From Mesobacillus subterraneus (lineage in GTDB: Bacteria; Bacillota; Bacilli; Bacillales; Cytobacillaceae), in NCBI RefSeq assembly GCF_003937825.1, contig NZ_RSFW01000013.1:1-64000 (forward strand): a stretch of 64,000 bases of DNA, in the 5' to 3' direction. The position numbers and the translations under genes are program-made. Shown here one piece after another: positions 36,310-44,915 of the stretch. Within the stretch, counting starts at the first letter, position 1. The number at the start of each line of letters is the position of its first letter. The notes under the pieces are model-generated. The model searched no databases. It was not told the DNA's origin and saw only the letters and a list, made by a program, of their open reading frames with translations.

Positions 36310-37048
36310 CTGAATCACCTCTTGTTCTGGATGTTCTTGTCTTCCGACCGCTATCTCTATAATCAAGTTGATTATTGTCAATAGTGGCAATGATGCCTAT
36401 CACAGGCAACCTCAAAAATCTTTCAATGTCTTGTTCGTTTTTAATCGTATTGTCCATGTAATCGAGTAGTAATGCCAGTCCGATTCCAGCCATCATACCA
36501 ATTATCAGGGCAATGCTGATATTTATTAAAGGTCTCGGCTTAATTGGCGATTGTCCTTCTATTGCTGTTGCTGGTGAAAGAATACTTACATTATCCACGC
36601 TCATAATATCAGTAATCTCACTTTTAAAGACTTTTGCAACCGTATTTGCAATTTTCACGGCATTTTCTACCTTTTCGTCCCGAACTGTTATGTTTACTAC
36701 TTGTGAATTTTTTTCGCTGCCAACGGAGATTTTTTCATTTAGCTGTGCAGAAGTCATGTTAAGATTTAATTTATCAATCACTGGGTTAAGAATTGCAGGG
36801 CTTTTAATAATCACATTATATGTATTAATGAACTGTAGATTTGTCTGTACATCACTAGCATTGTAGCCATTTTGATCATTTTTGGACTGGTTCACTAAAA
36901 TCTGTGTGGATGCCTGATATACTGGTGTTAAAAAAATGAAACTTACTATAGCACTAATACATACTGTGGTAAAGGTAATTGAGAGAATTAGTATTAATCG
37001 TTTTCTTAGAATTCCTAGTAAATCTCTTAAACTGATTATTTCTTCCAT
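36299..37048 (-). CDS. CapA/YwqC-like kinase adaptor and chain-length protein
   Basis: A 249-residue Wzz-family membrane protein with an N-terminal ISLRDLLGILRKRLILILSI, a first membrane segment at about 17-38, an extracytoplasmic region, a proline-rich motif (GQSPIKPRPLINISI) and a second membrane segment at about 175-195. The short cytoplasmic tail contacts the kinase in this family. It is directly coupled to the kinase gene. GGTGG lies just upstream of the ATG. Confidence 0.88.
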   Translation of the reverse strand: MEEIISLRDLLGILRKRLILILSITFTTVCISAIVSFIFLTPVYQASTQILVNQSKNDQNGYNASDVQTNLQFINTYNVIIKSPAILNPVIDKLNLNMTSAQLNEKISVGSEKNSQVVNITVRDEKVENAVKIANTVAKVFKSEITDIMSVDNVSILSPATAIEGQSPIKPRPLINISIALIIGMMAGIGLALLLDYMDNTIKNEQDIERFLRLPVIGIIATIDNNQLDYRDSGRKTRTSRTRGDSVGF

Positions 37049-37183
37049 TAGTCCACCTGCTTATGATTAAATATTTTTAAACCCCTGCTTGTATTATATC
37101 ATGGTATTTGTATTTTTTTGCCTTTTATTGTAAATATTTTAGTTAATTTGTAACATTTATTTTTACGCAATAACCTTGATCAG

Positions 37184-37232
37184 GTAAAAAAAACAGGCCC
37201 CCATTCATTAATGATGAAAGGCCTGCTTTTTA
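37184..37232. terminator. Hairpin terminator, T-runs on both sides
   Basis: CAGGCC/GGCCTG arms (37194-37199, 37220-37225) with an inner TTCAT/ATGAA pairing. Followed by TTTTTTTT on the minus strand and CTTTTTAAT on the plus strand. It lies beyond the stop of the protease gene at 37319 and upstream of the kinase operon. Confidence 0.75.
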
Positions 37233-37318
37233 ATATATTGAGGTGATTAATTAAATGCTCATTTGTATACATTGTATTACCCGCTTACCACGCAAGTATT
37301 CCCTTCTAGACTCTTAAC

Positions 37319-39739
37319 CTAATTTAGTTCGATTTTAATCGTACCAGTAAATGCGGCACGTTTCTTATGAAGGTCCGTGAGTGTAATTTTGTAAAAGACA
37401 TTCCCATTCAAAAGTTCACCCGAGCTATTTTTACCATTCCACTTAAATATATGGCTGCCACTACTTTTCCATTTAGAAGTATATAATGTCCTTACTCTTT
37501 TTCCATCTTGGAAAAGTTCAATTTTAACATATCCTGGTTTATTTAGTGTAAAGGTATACGAGGTTGATCCCAGAGCACTATACTCAACCACGGACTTCCC
37601 TTCTACTGAAGGCATGCGCCAGTCCTGAAGCGAGAGGTTTTTACTGAATAATCTCTTAGTATTTCCTGCCTTGTCTGTAACCTCAACTTTGTATTTATAT
37701 TTACCATCTGTTACGTATTTGTTTTTGGAATTCTTCCCATCCCACTTTATAATATGGGTTCCTGGATTATAGCTTTTAGTAGATACAATTTTCTTAATCC
37801 TGGTACCTTTTTCTGTAAGTATATAAACGTTGATTGTTACACTTTCCTTTACTTCAACCTTCATCCTTGCTCTGGATTTTCCATCCATTTTAAAAACTGG
37901 AGTGGTAACCGTTGCTTTTGCAGATGGCTTGATAGAATCAACTATTATATCCATACGTTTAGTCGTGCTCTTTCTCTTTTGTGAATCTACTGTATAGATT
38001 ATAAGTTTATATTTACCATCTTTGACTTTTTTACCTGCACCGTTCTTACCGTTCCAGTACAAATACTGCTTTCCGCTTGTTACAAGTTTGCCTGAGGAAA
38101 GTTGTTTAACCTTTTTATTACGCCCGTCATAGATCAGGGCTGTTACTTTGGATCTTTTATTTACATTGTAGGGAATTGTTAATTTACTCTCCAAAGTCGG
38201 TGAAAAGGTAGATGATTTGTTCACTTTTACTACCGGTGTGACTGAGTTAGTAACATTTATATAAATGGATCTGTACACTGTTTCCTTGTCATTTGTAATT
38301 TTAACAACAAGTTTATATTTACCGGTTTTAACATACTTACCATCTCTTTGTCTTCCATCCCAGTTTAAAGAGTAATTGCCTCCAGCCCAATTATAGCTAT
38401 CCCCAAGATTTTGAATGATAGCTCCCTTATAATTTTGCACATATGCTGCAATATTTGTACCTCTATAAATATCCAATGATACATCTAGTTTATTTGCACC
38501 CTCAATTTTGAAATTTCTTGTAGAGGCTTTGATCTTTGAATAGGGCTCTGGAGTATTTTCCAATGCCAGGGAAGCATTTATACGTCCATAACCAAAGTAA
38601 TCATCCCGCCCTGCATAACCCAAGTCATAAGCTGATCTTTTTAAAATAGTCTCAACTTCTTCAGGGGCTAGAAAAGGATTCTTAGATAAGATCAATGCTG
38701 AAACACCAGATACTACTGGAGCGGCCATGGAGGTCCCGCTCATATAATTATATGAACTTCCACTTATTGTCGAGTAGATCATCTCGCCAGGTGCTGCAAT
38801 ATCAATATAACTCCCAAAATTCGAAAATGAAGCCATTTCATCCTTGCTATTGGTAGCACTTACTCCAATAACGCCAGGAAAAGCCGCTGGATATGTTGTA
38901 ATATTGCTGCTGTCATTGCCTGCAGCAGCTACCAGTAAAACGCCATGAGTCCTTGCATAATTAATGGCACTCTCTAGGGACTGACTATAGTAAGTTCCGC
39001 CCAGACTGAGATTAATTATGTTCGCTTTATGATCTGCAGCATAATAAATGCCGCGTATAATATTAAATACGGTTGCAGAGTCACCACTGAAAACGTTGAT
39101 TGGCATGATTTTTACATTCGGAGCAATCCCAGCAATCCCCGAACTGTTAAGTGATGCAGCTATAATTCCTGCTACATGAGTCCCATGCTCATCTGCCAAA
39201 GTATCAGGACTTCCTGTCAACATATTAATTGGCGATGTTATTTTCCCTTTCAAATCCGGGTGATTCATCTGAACCCCACTGTCTACGACTGCTACAGTGA
39301 TTGCAGAGTTACCTTTCGTCAAATCCCAGGCTGCAGGCATCCCAATTCTCGGTAAGTACCACTGCTTTGTATAACCGGGATCCTGAGGAATATAGGCAGT
39401 TTCAATATTATAGTTGGGCTCTGCAAATTCTACTTCCTTCCTTGTTAACAATTCTTTGGTTAACGGCAATAAATCAGAAACTTTCGAAACTGTAAGCAGA
39501 GAGATGTCTCCTTGATCAATACTTGAAATTTCTTTAACGTTTAATGAGGATATTAATTTTTCCTTTTCTTCGGAAGTAACTGTTGATTTGAACTTAACAA
39601 TTAACTCCCTATTATTGTATTGTTTATCGTCACCAAATAAGCTGCTTCCACTTTTGTCATTGCTAAATTCTGCTCCAGACACAGCAAAAGCTGACGTTGA
39701 AATTAGAAAGACAAATAGAAATGTTGCAAGAAACCTCAT
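37319..39739 (-). CDS. Secreted subtilisin-like serine protease (S8) with C-terminal FlgD-Ig-like repeats
   Basis: An 806-residue secreted protease. It has a signal peptide (about 1-20), an inhibitor-I9-type prodomain (about 43-112), and a subtilase domain of about 125-390. The catalytic triad is Asp153 (VAVVDSGV), His188 (EHGTHVAGI) and Ser337 (MSGTSMAAPV), with oxyanion Asn275 in AAAGNDSS. From about residue 400 to the end are four or more repeats of 85-95 residues, each with a W-x-G-(R/K)-(N/Q)-x-x-G-K-x-V-x-x-G-x-Y-K hallmark, like the Ig fold of FlgD. These probably bind or space the enzyme from the wall. Ribosome site AGAGAGGGAG. Spacing from Asn275 to Ser337 is normal for subtilisins. 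Confidence 0.92.
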   Translation of the reverse strand: MRFLATFLFVFLISTSAFAVSGAEFSNDKSGSSLFGDDKQYNNRELIVKFKSTVTSEEKEKLISSLNVKEISSIDQGDISLLTVSKVSDLLPLTKELLTRKEVEFAEPNYNIETAYIPQDPGYTKQWYLPRIGMPAAWDLTKGNSAITVAVVDSGVQMNHPDLKGKITSPINMLTGSPDTLADEHGTHVAGIIAASLNSSGIAGIAPNVKIMPINVFSGDSATVFNIIRGIYYAADHKANIINLSLGGTYYSQSLESAINYARTHGVLLVAAAGNDSSNITTYPAAFPGVIGVSATNSKDEMASFSNFGSYIDIAAPGEMIYSTISGSSYNYMSGTSMAAPVVSGVSALILSKNPFLAPEEVETILKRSAYDLGYAGRDDYFGYGRINASLALENTPEPYSKIKASTRNFKIEGANKLDVSLDIYRGTNIAAYVQNYKGAIIQNLGDSYNWAGGNYSLNWDGRQRDGKYVKTGKYKLVVKITNDKETVYRSIYINVTNSVTPVVKVNKSSTFSPTLESKLTIPYNVNKRSKVTALIYDGRNKKVKQLSSGKLVTSGKQYLYWNGKNGAGKKVKDGKYKLIIYTVDSQKRKSTTKRMDIIVDSIKPSAKATVTTPVFKMDGKSRARMKVEVKESVTINVYILTEKGTRIKKIVSTKSYNPGTHIIKWDGKNSKNKYVTDGKYKYKVEVTDKAGNTKRLFSKNLSLQDWRMPSVEGKSVVEYSALGSTSYTFTLNKPGYVKIELFQDGKRVRTLYTSKWKSSGSHIFKWNGKNSSGELLNGNVFYKITLTDLHKKRAAFTGTIKIELN

Positions 39740-39833
39740 AGCCGACTCCCTCTCTCAGCGATATACTCTTTATATATATATCGGTTGGAAAATGCGTTTA
39801 TTAAAAAAATTCTAGACTGTTTCCTTTGGCTGT

Positions 39834-41512
39834 CTAATTCAAATTGGAATCTAGTATATATCCTTTTCTGCCCATGAAATTGATTTCATACCAGTCCCCA
39901 CTTTTAGATATATAATTATAATGTTGTCCTTCCAAAAGGGTTCCTGCTGTTGCGCTGGTTTCGTCTGGCTGTAAATATACCACCGTGCTTTGTGTTAAGA
40001 TATTTATTCCATTAGATTTACTCTCTACAATGAAGTTTGATATTTTAGTAGATAAAAGAGGTTTGGCATCATTTTTGGCTATATATACTTTTTCAGACCC
40101 TAGAAGCAACTCATTATATTTGCTATTTCCATTTCCTCGCAAAAATACACGGTCCTTGTCTACTGTCCCTATTTTTATATACCGGTGATCTTTTATACTA
40201 TATAACGCTGCATCCGGTTCCGTTACCTGGATATATTTAATTTCATTAGAGTATTCCAATTGAGCTGCAGACTTTAAAATATATCCTATTCTTCCACCAA
40301 ATATAACCTTATAATATGTACCTTCGGTAGAGTAAATAGAGGTCTCCGCCCCTTTAAAAATCGTTGCAACTTTCTCCCCATTACTATAAGGAGTTGTTAC
40401 AAATGAGGTTGAACGCTTAATTGTAATTATTCCTTGTGACTTTCCCTTATTATTCGTAAAACCTTTTGAGGGGGCTATGGAATAAGCCGTTACATCTGAC
40501 TTTTTTACATAGCCTTTTTTCTTTCCAAATTGCACCTGATACCAAGTTCCTTTATTCGCTATCACCTTGAATGATTGTCTTTTCTCCAGGCTCCCTGCCT
40601 TTTGAAGTTCTCCTGTACTATCATGGTAAATGATTGTCTTTTTCTTCGTTTTCAAATACGCAACATTATTCTTCTTTTTATGTTGCCTATGGACGATTCC
40701 CGCTATGTCTGCAATAACTTTTTGTAATTTTGCATAACTAATATTGTTTGTCTTACTGCCAATGCAAATGGATTCTTGTCATATACAATAGCGACATCGT
40801 TATAAATAAGCGACATTGGAATCATGCCTACTTTATGTGCTGTTTCCGCCTCTTTGATTCCTTTAGGAATTGTCGTATTGTAATCGGTCTTCATCAGGTA
40901 GCTGACTAATTCTTTGCCTAATTTGTTTTTCTCCGAAAAATCGTATAAGCGAGTTGCATATGTAACCAGGTCCTTAGATGATGTAAGATTTTGCCCCCTC
41001 GGATATGCATACTCACCCCCAGCCTTTTTCATATATTTATTAAAATTACTTCTTCCAACCTTCTCTTTAAGCATGATGAAAGCAATATTATCACTATGTA
41101 CCATTGCTTTCTTAACTAAATCCCGGATTGTGTACTTCGAACCTATCTTGTCGTACTGGATCACTCCACTGCCGCCATAATAATGATGCGGCCTATATCT
41201 CAATTTTTGATTTAAGTTTATTTTATTAGCTGCTGCCAGTTCCATTATGTATAAGGCAAGCGGAAGTTTGATTGTACTTGCCACCCTCATAGGAGCAGTA
41301 CTATTGTGTTTGAATTCATCACCGGTCAAAAGATCATGATAATGAAGTGTGACAGTTCCTCCTGATTTTCTTAAGTAATTACTTAGTTCCTTTTGAAGAT
41401 TTTGGTTAAATTCCTGATAAGATGTCATGACTCCTGCTTCTGCCTGACTTTCAGGTATTATTAATGGAAATACCAAAAACAAAACTGTTAAAACAATGAG
41501 GTGCTTTTTCAC
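39834..41512 (-). pseudogene. Secreted beta-lactamase-fold serine hydrolase with SH3 tail, split by a one-base frameshift
   Basis: The upstream frame (GTG 41512 to the stop at 40703; AAGGGGAG ribosome site) has a signal peptide and a class A beta-lactamase/transpeptidase-like fold: Ser79-x-x-Lys82 in VASTIKLPLALY, Ser140-Asp-Asn, and AHKVG in place of KTG. The downstream frame (stop at 39834) has three or four SH3-like domains but no signal peptide and no ribosome site for its TTG. Near 40752-40757 the downstream frame reads on without a stop through SYAKLQKVIADIAGIVHRQH, the expected C-terminal helix of the hydrolase. Total length is 1679 bases, one short of 560 codons, so a single lost base explains the split. 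The intact form would be a 559-residue secreted wall-binding hydrolase. The conserved Ser-x-x-Lys suggests acylation of a peptide or beta-lactam, but the activity is unknown. Confidence 0.82.
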
Positions 41513-41822
41513 TGATTAATTCTCCCCTTATTTCCTTTACTAATCTCTATCTAGTAAATATTGTAAATGTTTTATTTTGGAGTGGATATAGAAATCTATA
41601 ATTTTCCTTATTTCCTTAAAAGCTCACCCTTTTTGAAGCTAAATAAAAAGAAAAAAGCATTCGATGAAATATCACACCGAATGCTTAAGAACCTCTACAC
41701 CATGAATAACCCCAATTGCCTCTATAAAATAAACCCTTTATATTGATAGTATACTGAGATAAATAACTAAAGGTCGTCATCTTGCGACTTAAAATTTTCT
41801 ATTCCCTTTATAAAATTGGTAA
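41513..41822. other. Intergenic region between the PPC/Ig protein and the serine hydrolase
   Basis: About 310 bases. It holds the terminator at 41645-41686. The last 120 bases before the hydrolase start are AT-rich and presumably contain its promoter, but no pair of good hexamers stood out. No ORF was supported. Confidence 0.45.
41645..41686 (-). terminator. Rho-independent terminator after the PPC/Ig-like protein gene
   Basis: Stem AAGCATTCG/CGAATGCTT (41655-41663, 41678-41686), 14-base loop, followed by TTTTTTCTTTTT on the minus strand. Confidence 0.75.
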
Positions 41823-43700
41823 TTATTTTATCCTTATGGTTATTGACCTACTTTTATTACCTGCTTTATCACGAGCATATACCTTTAGTGTACTGCCTTT
41901 TTTCTGGGCTTTTACTCCAATAGAAAATTCACCTTTGTTTGTAACCTTCTGTTTCCCTAATAATTTTTTACCATTATAGATGTAAACTGTTGATCCTTTT
42001 TCAGCATTGCCTGATATTTCAGGGAAAACGTCAGTTATCCTAGGACTGTATGGTGCTGTTTTGTCCAATACTTTTACCGTTTTTTCGGGCCCAATGTTTT
42101 TCGCCTTATCTCTTGCATATACCTTAATACTTGTACCTGCTTTTTGTTTTGATATCTTAATGGTGTAATATCCTTTTGCATTTGCTTTTCCATAACCAAT
42201 CTGCTTTTTGCCAACCTTCGCATACATTATTGCGTATGGTTCGGTTTTTCCCTTGATTACCGTTTGGTTATCCGCAATCCTATTTACTGTTGGAATGCCA
42301 GGAGGCGTCTTATCTACTACCTTAACAATGACCTTTTTTGTTCCATAACCATTCGTAACGAAAGCCTCAATTTTTGACCCGACCTTTTGCTTAGGAATAG
42401 TAAATTTAAAATTACCCTTTGTGTCCGCACTCTTTTTGTATAGTTTATCGGAAACTTTTAAAGTAACCAGCAAATTAGGGCTCGTTTTTCCTGTTATAAC
42501 AGTCGTTTTATCACTAACCAGCCCCATGTTTAGCGGTGCTAATAAATGTGGAGCTGAGATTTTTATAAAATACTTACCAGAGTGTAAATCATAGTAATTG
42601 TCATTTTCTACTTTTAGATAGTATGTTCCGCTACTCAAGTCACTGTATCCATTAAATTTCCCGGGATTTGCTGAACTTCCATATACTATATCGTCCGCAA
42701 TTACCTTATTAAAACTATCTAGTAAAGTAATAGACGCTCTAGTATCTATATATGATGAAAAATCAAAATAAATCCTTCCGGATTTCGGCACAGTGATTTT
42801 GTAGACATCTACCGAGTCATTCCATGAAAGAAATCCTGAAGTTTGCTGACTAAACGCTAGGGGCTGCGCATTTACTGTACCGTTATTCGGTTCCTTATCA
42901 TCACTATTTGCTAACAATATGCCAACTTTTAATTGGTATTTGCCTGTATTGATTGAATATTCATCACCGTTAAAAATTTTCAAATAATATGTACCTGGCT
43001 CTAAATCTCTCTGCTCCTTATAAGCAGCAGGGTTGATTGAACTACTATTTATATAATCATCTATAATTATATTATTTTTATTATCAATCAAAGAAACATA
43101 GGTAGTTTTATCGACAAACGATGATAAATCAATGGATACTCTTCCCGATTTTGGAACAGTAATTTTATAAACATCGACCTTATCATTCCATGATAGATAG
43201 CCATTTACTAATGTATTAAATGATAAAGGCTGTGCTTGGACCGTACCATTGTTAGGCTCGAATTCGTTATTATTTGCAGGAGTAAAGCCGAGTGTTACAT
43301 TGAATTTCCCTGTATATTCATTATAATTACCATCGTAAATTTCTAAGAAGTAGTTCCCTGCTTCCAAGTCGACTGCATTAAAATATTTAGCTGGATTTTG
43401 TGAACTACTTGTCTGACCGTCATCAAAAATCACATTATTATAACTATCTGAGAGTTTAATATAAGTTCCTGAGTCAACAAAGGAATTAATATCAAACGTG
43501 ACTCTCCCAGCTTTAGTTACCTGAATTTTATAAATGATACTATCCTGCGCAGTTGTTAAAAGCCCTTCTACCTTAGTATTAAAGGGTAAATTCACTTCAG
43601 CTGCTTTAGCCTGAATAGAGAAAAGATTCAATCCAATTAAAATAACCAATGCAAATACTGAAGTTAATCTCCACATTTTATGTTTATTAATATTTTGCAT
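41823..43700 (-). CDS. Secreted protein with three PPC-like domains and three Ig-like domains
   Basis: A 625-residue exported protein with no catalytic domain that I recognise. After a signal peptide (to about residue 33), three repeats of 125-130 residues follow. Each begins with a glycine- and tryptophan-containing strand such as NGYLSWNDKVDVYKITVPKS and ends with YYLKI/YFLEI, typical of bacterial pre-peptidase C-terminal (PPC) domains. The junctions carry FEPNNGTVQAQPL-type EPN motifs. From about 385 are three 75-85-residue Ig-like modules with an alternating pattern (KVVDKTPPGIP..., KVLDKTAPYSP...), as found in wall proteins. ATG at 43700 follows GGGGGTATAAGTTT. It may be a substrate-binding or adhesion protein; PPC domains otherwise accompany proteases. 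Confidence 0.8.
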   Translation of the reverse strand: MQNINKHKMWRLTSVFALVILIGLNLFSIQAKAAEVNLPFNTKVEGLLTTAQDSIIYKIQVTKAGRVTFDINSFVDSGTYIKLSDSYNNVIFDDGQTSSSQNPAKYFNAVDLEAGNYFLEIYDGNYNEYTGKFNVTLGFTPANNNEFEPNNGTVQAQPLSFNTLVNGYLSWNDKVDVYKITVPKSGRVSIDLSSFVDKTTYVSLIDNKNNIIIDDYINSSSINPAAYKEQRDLEPGTYYLKIFNGDEYSINTGKYQLKVGILLANSDDKEPNNGTVNAQPLAFSQQTSGFLSWNDSVDVYKITVPKSGRIYFDFSSYIDTRASITLLDSFNKVIADDIVYGSSANPGKFNGYSDLSSGTYYLKVENDNYYDLHSGKYFIKISAPHLLAPLNMGLVSDKTTVITGKTSPNLLVTLKVSDKLYKKSADTKGNFKFTIPKQKVGSKIEAFVTNGYGTKKVIVKVVDKTPPGIPTVNRIADNQTVIKGKTEPYAIMYAKVGKKQIGYGKANAKGYYTIKISKQKAGTSIKVYARDKAKNIGPEKTVKVLDKTAPYSPRITDVFPEISGNAEKGSTVYIYNGKKLLGKQKVTNKGEFSIGVKAQKKGSTLKVYARDKAGNKSRSITIRIK

Positions 43701-43914
43701 CAAACTTATACCCCCTGTGTATTTTTATTACCTAAGTTCTTTTCTGTTCACTGAGTTGTTGCATTCTCCTTTCATACCATTTAGATTCGAAGTCTTTTCA
43801 ATAAGATAATCTTATTAAACGGCTTTTTTAAAGATAATAAAAAGAATATATTTCCATTATTTATTATATAGGTAATTGGACTTGTTTACAATATAGTAAA
43901 ATAGTCATGAGATG

Positions 43915-44040
43915 TAACCCCTAACCTCTCCCACCACCATACGTAGATTTGTTCTTCTTCACACGTTTAAGTGCTTCTATCAAGCTTCCCCATGACAAAA
44001 TCAATAACAAATGATATATCCTTTCGATGAAAGAGTATCA
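43915..44040 (-). pseudogene. Possible remnant of a group II intron reverse transcriptase
   Basis: On the minus strand, one frame at about 43915-44000 reads LIEALKRVKKNKSTYGGGRG. This resembles the N-terminal motif of group II intron-encoded proteins (usual form ALKRVxxNKGxxGVDG). No more than about 25 residues match, the reading is interrupted, and no downstream RT domain or intron RNA domain was seen. It is based on a short memory match and could be chance. Confidence 0.25.
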
Positions 44041-44152
44041 GTCCAAATATGTGATTCCTGCTCAACCCTCATTAAGTCACTGTGGAATTCACAACTTCCT
44101 CCTTCTAGTACTAATTTTCTATAGTAAGGTATTATACGGGGGATCCTACATT

Positions 44153-44210
44153 AAAAAACACATAAGGATTCACTCTGCTCACTAGCAAAGGAAATCCTTA
44201 TGTGTTTTTT
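44153..44210. terminator. Strong bidirectional hairpin terminator with no adjacent gene
   Basis: Perfect 18-bp arms AAAAAACACATAAGGATT (44153-44170) and its complement (44193-44210), giving built-in T-runs on both strands. The nearest listed ORF ends 210 bases away, so the gene it served has probably been lost or shortened. Confidence 0.75.
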
Positions 44211-44420
44211 TATGAAAAGTTAATTTTTTGCTACTTTTGATAGATTTGATAACTAAGGGCGACATTACATCTTTGTTTTGGAGTGACAATTTCGTTTTTC
44301 CTCAAATAATGACATCCTCCAAGATCAAGGATCATATCATGCTAAATTATAATTTCATCTAAAGTAACTTTTCCATTTATTAAAGCAATTTTAGTTTAAT
44401 ATTTGAAGCAAATGCAGATT

Positions 44421-44582
44421 TTATATTTTAGCTTGGAGCATAACAGCTTGTTGCCAATGGTATCTCGCTTTTTGCTCTAATTTACTTTTTAAGTGGTGAC
44501 ATAATGCATCTTCAATTAATACCTCGTTATATTTCTTTAAAAATAGGTGGAGATGATACTTGGCCTGAATAAATACCCTCAT
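44421..44582 (-). CDS. Small hypothetical protein, 53 residues
   Basis: ATG at 44582 is preceded by AAGGGGGAATTACCTT, a strong ribosome site at 9 bases. The product begins MRVFIQAKYHLHLFLKKY and ends QQAVMLQAKI; it is rich in Leu, Lys and His and likely helical, with no signal peptide. It lies alone in the gene-poor region and I do not recognise the family. The ribosome site argues for a real gene, although it may be a remnant of a longer one. Confidence 0.4.
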   Translation of the reverse strand: MRVFIQAKYHLHLFLKKYNEVLIEDALCHHLKSKLEQKARYHWQQAVMLQAKI

Positions 44583-44915
44583 AAGGTAATTCCCCCTTAA
44601 AAAGTTTTAAACTTTAATCGCTCCGTTGATACCCACCAAGGTCAATCTACTATACAATACACAGTTGAAGATTCTTTTTTGACCATTTTCAAGTAGGGAA
44701 TTTTACCCCTTTTCTTCCATGTTAAAACTCTTACGAAAAAACAAATCAACATTGCTTAATTTTCCTCCTCCTCTTGTTACCTTCCACTACACGGTATTTA
44801 CAAATTCTTTCTAATGATTTTTTCGACATTTTTTGTCACATTCTTTTTATGTATGTAATTCAACTATTGTTATATAATTCCATATGAAACTATTAAAATA
44901 ATAAAGGGGTAACTA

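Larger units (their letters stand above)
43701..44915. other. Gene-poor 1.2-kb region with relics
   Basis: This gap separates the two secreted-protein genes. It contains a possible group II intron RT fragment, a strong orphan hairpin terminator and a 53-residue ORF, each listed separately, and upstream of 44916 the leader of the large protease gene. The rest (43710-43900 and 44583-44900) is AT-rich with no ORF I can support. The debris-like content suggests past insertion and deletion. Confidence 0.5.

Noticed and set aside
44243-44345. 34-residue minus-strand ORF starting MILDLGGCHYL
   Set aside because: No ribosome site and no family; probably chance in an AT-rich gap.
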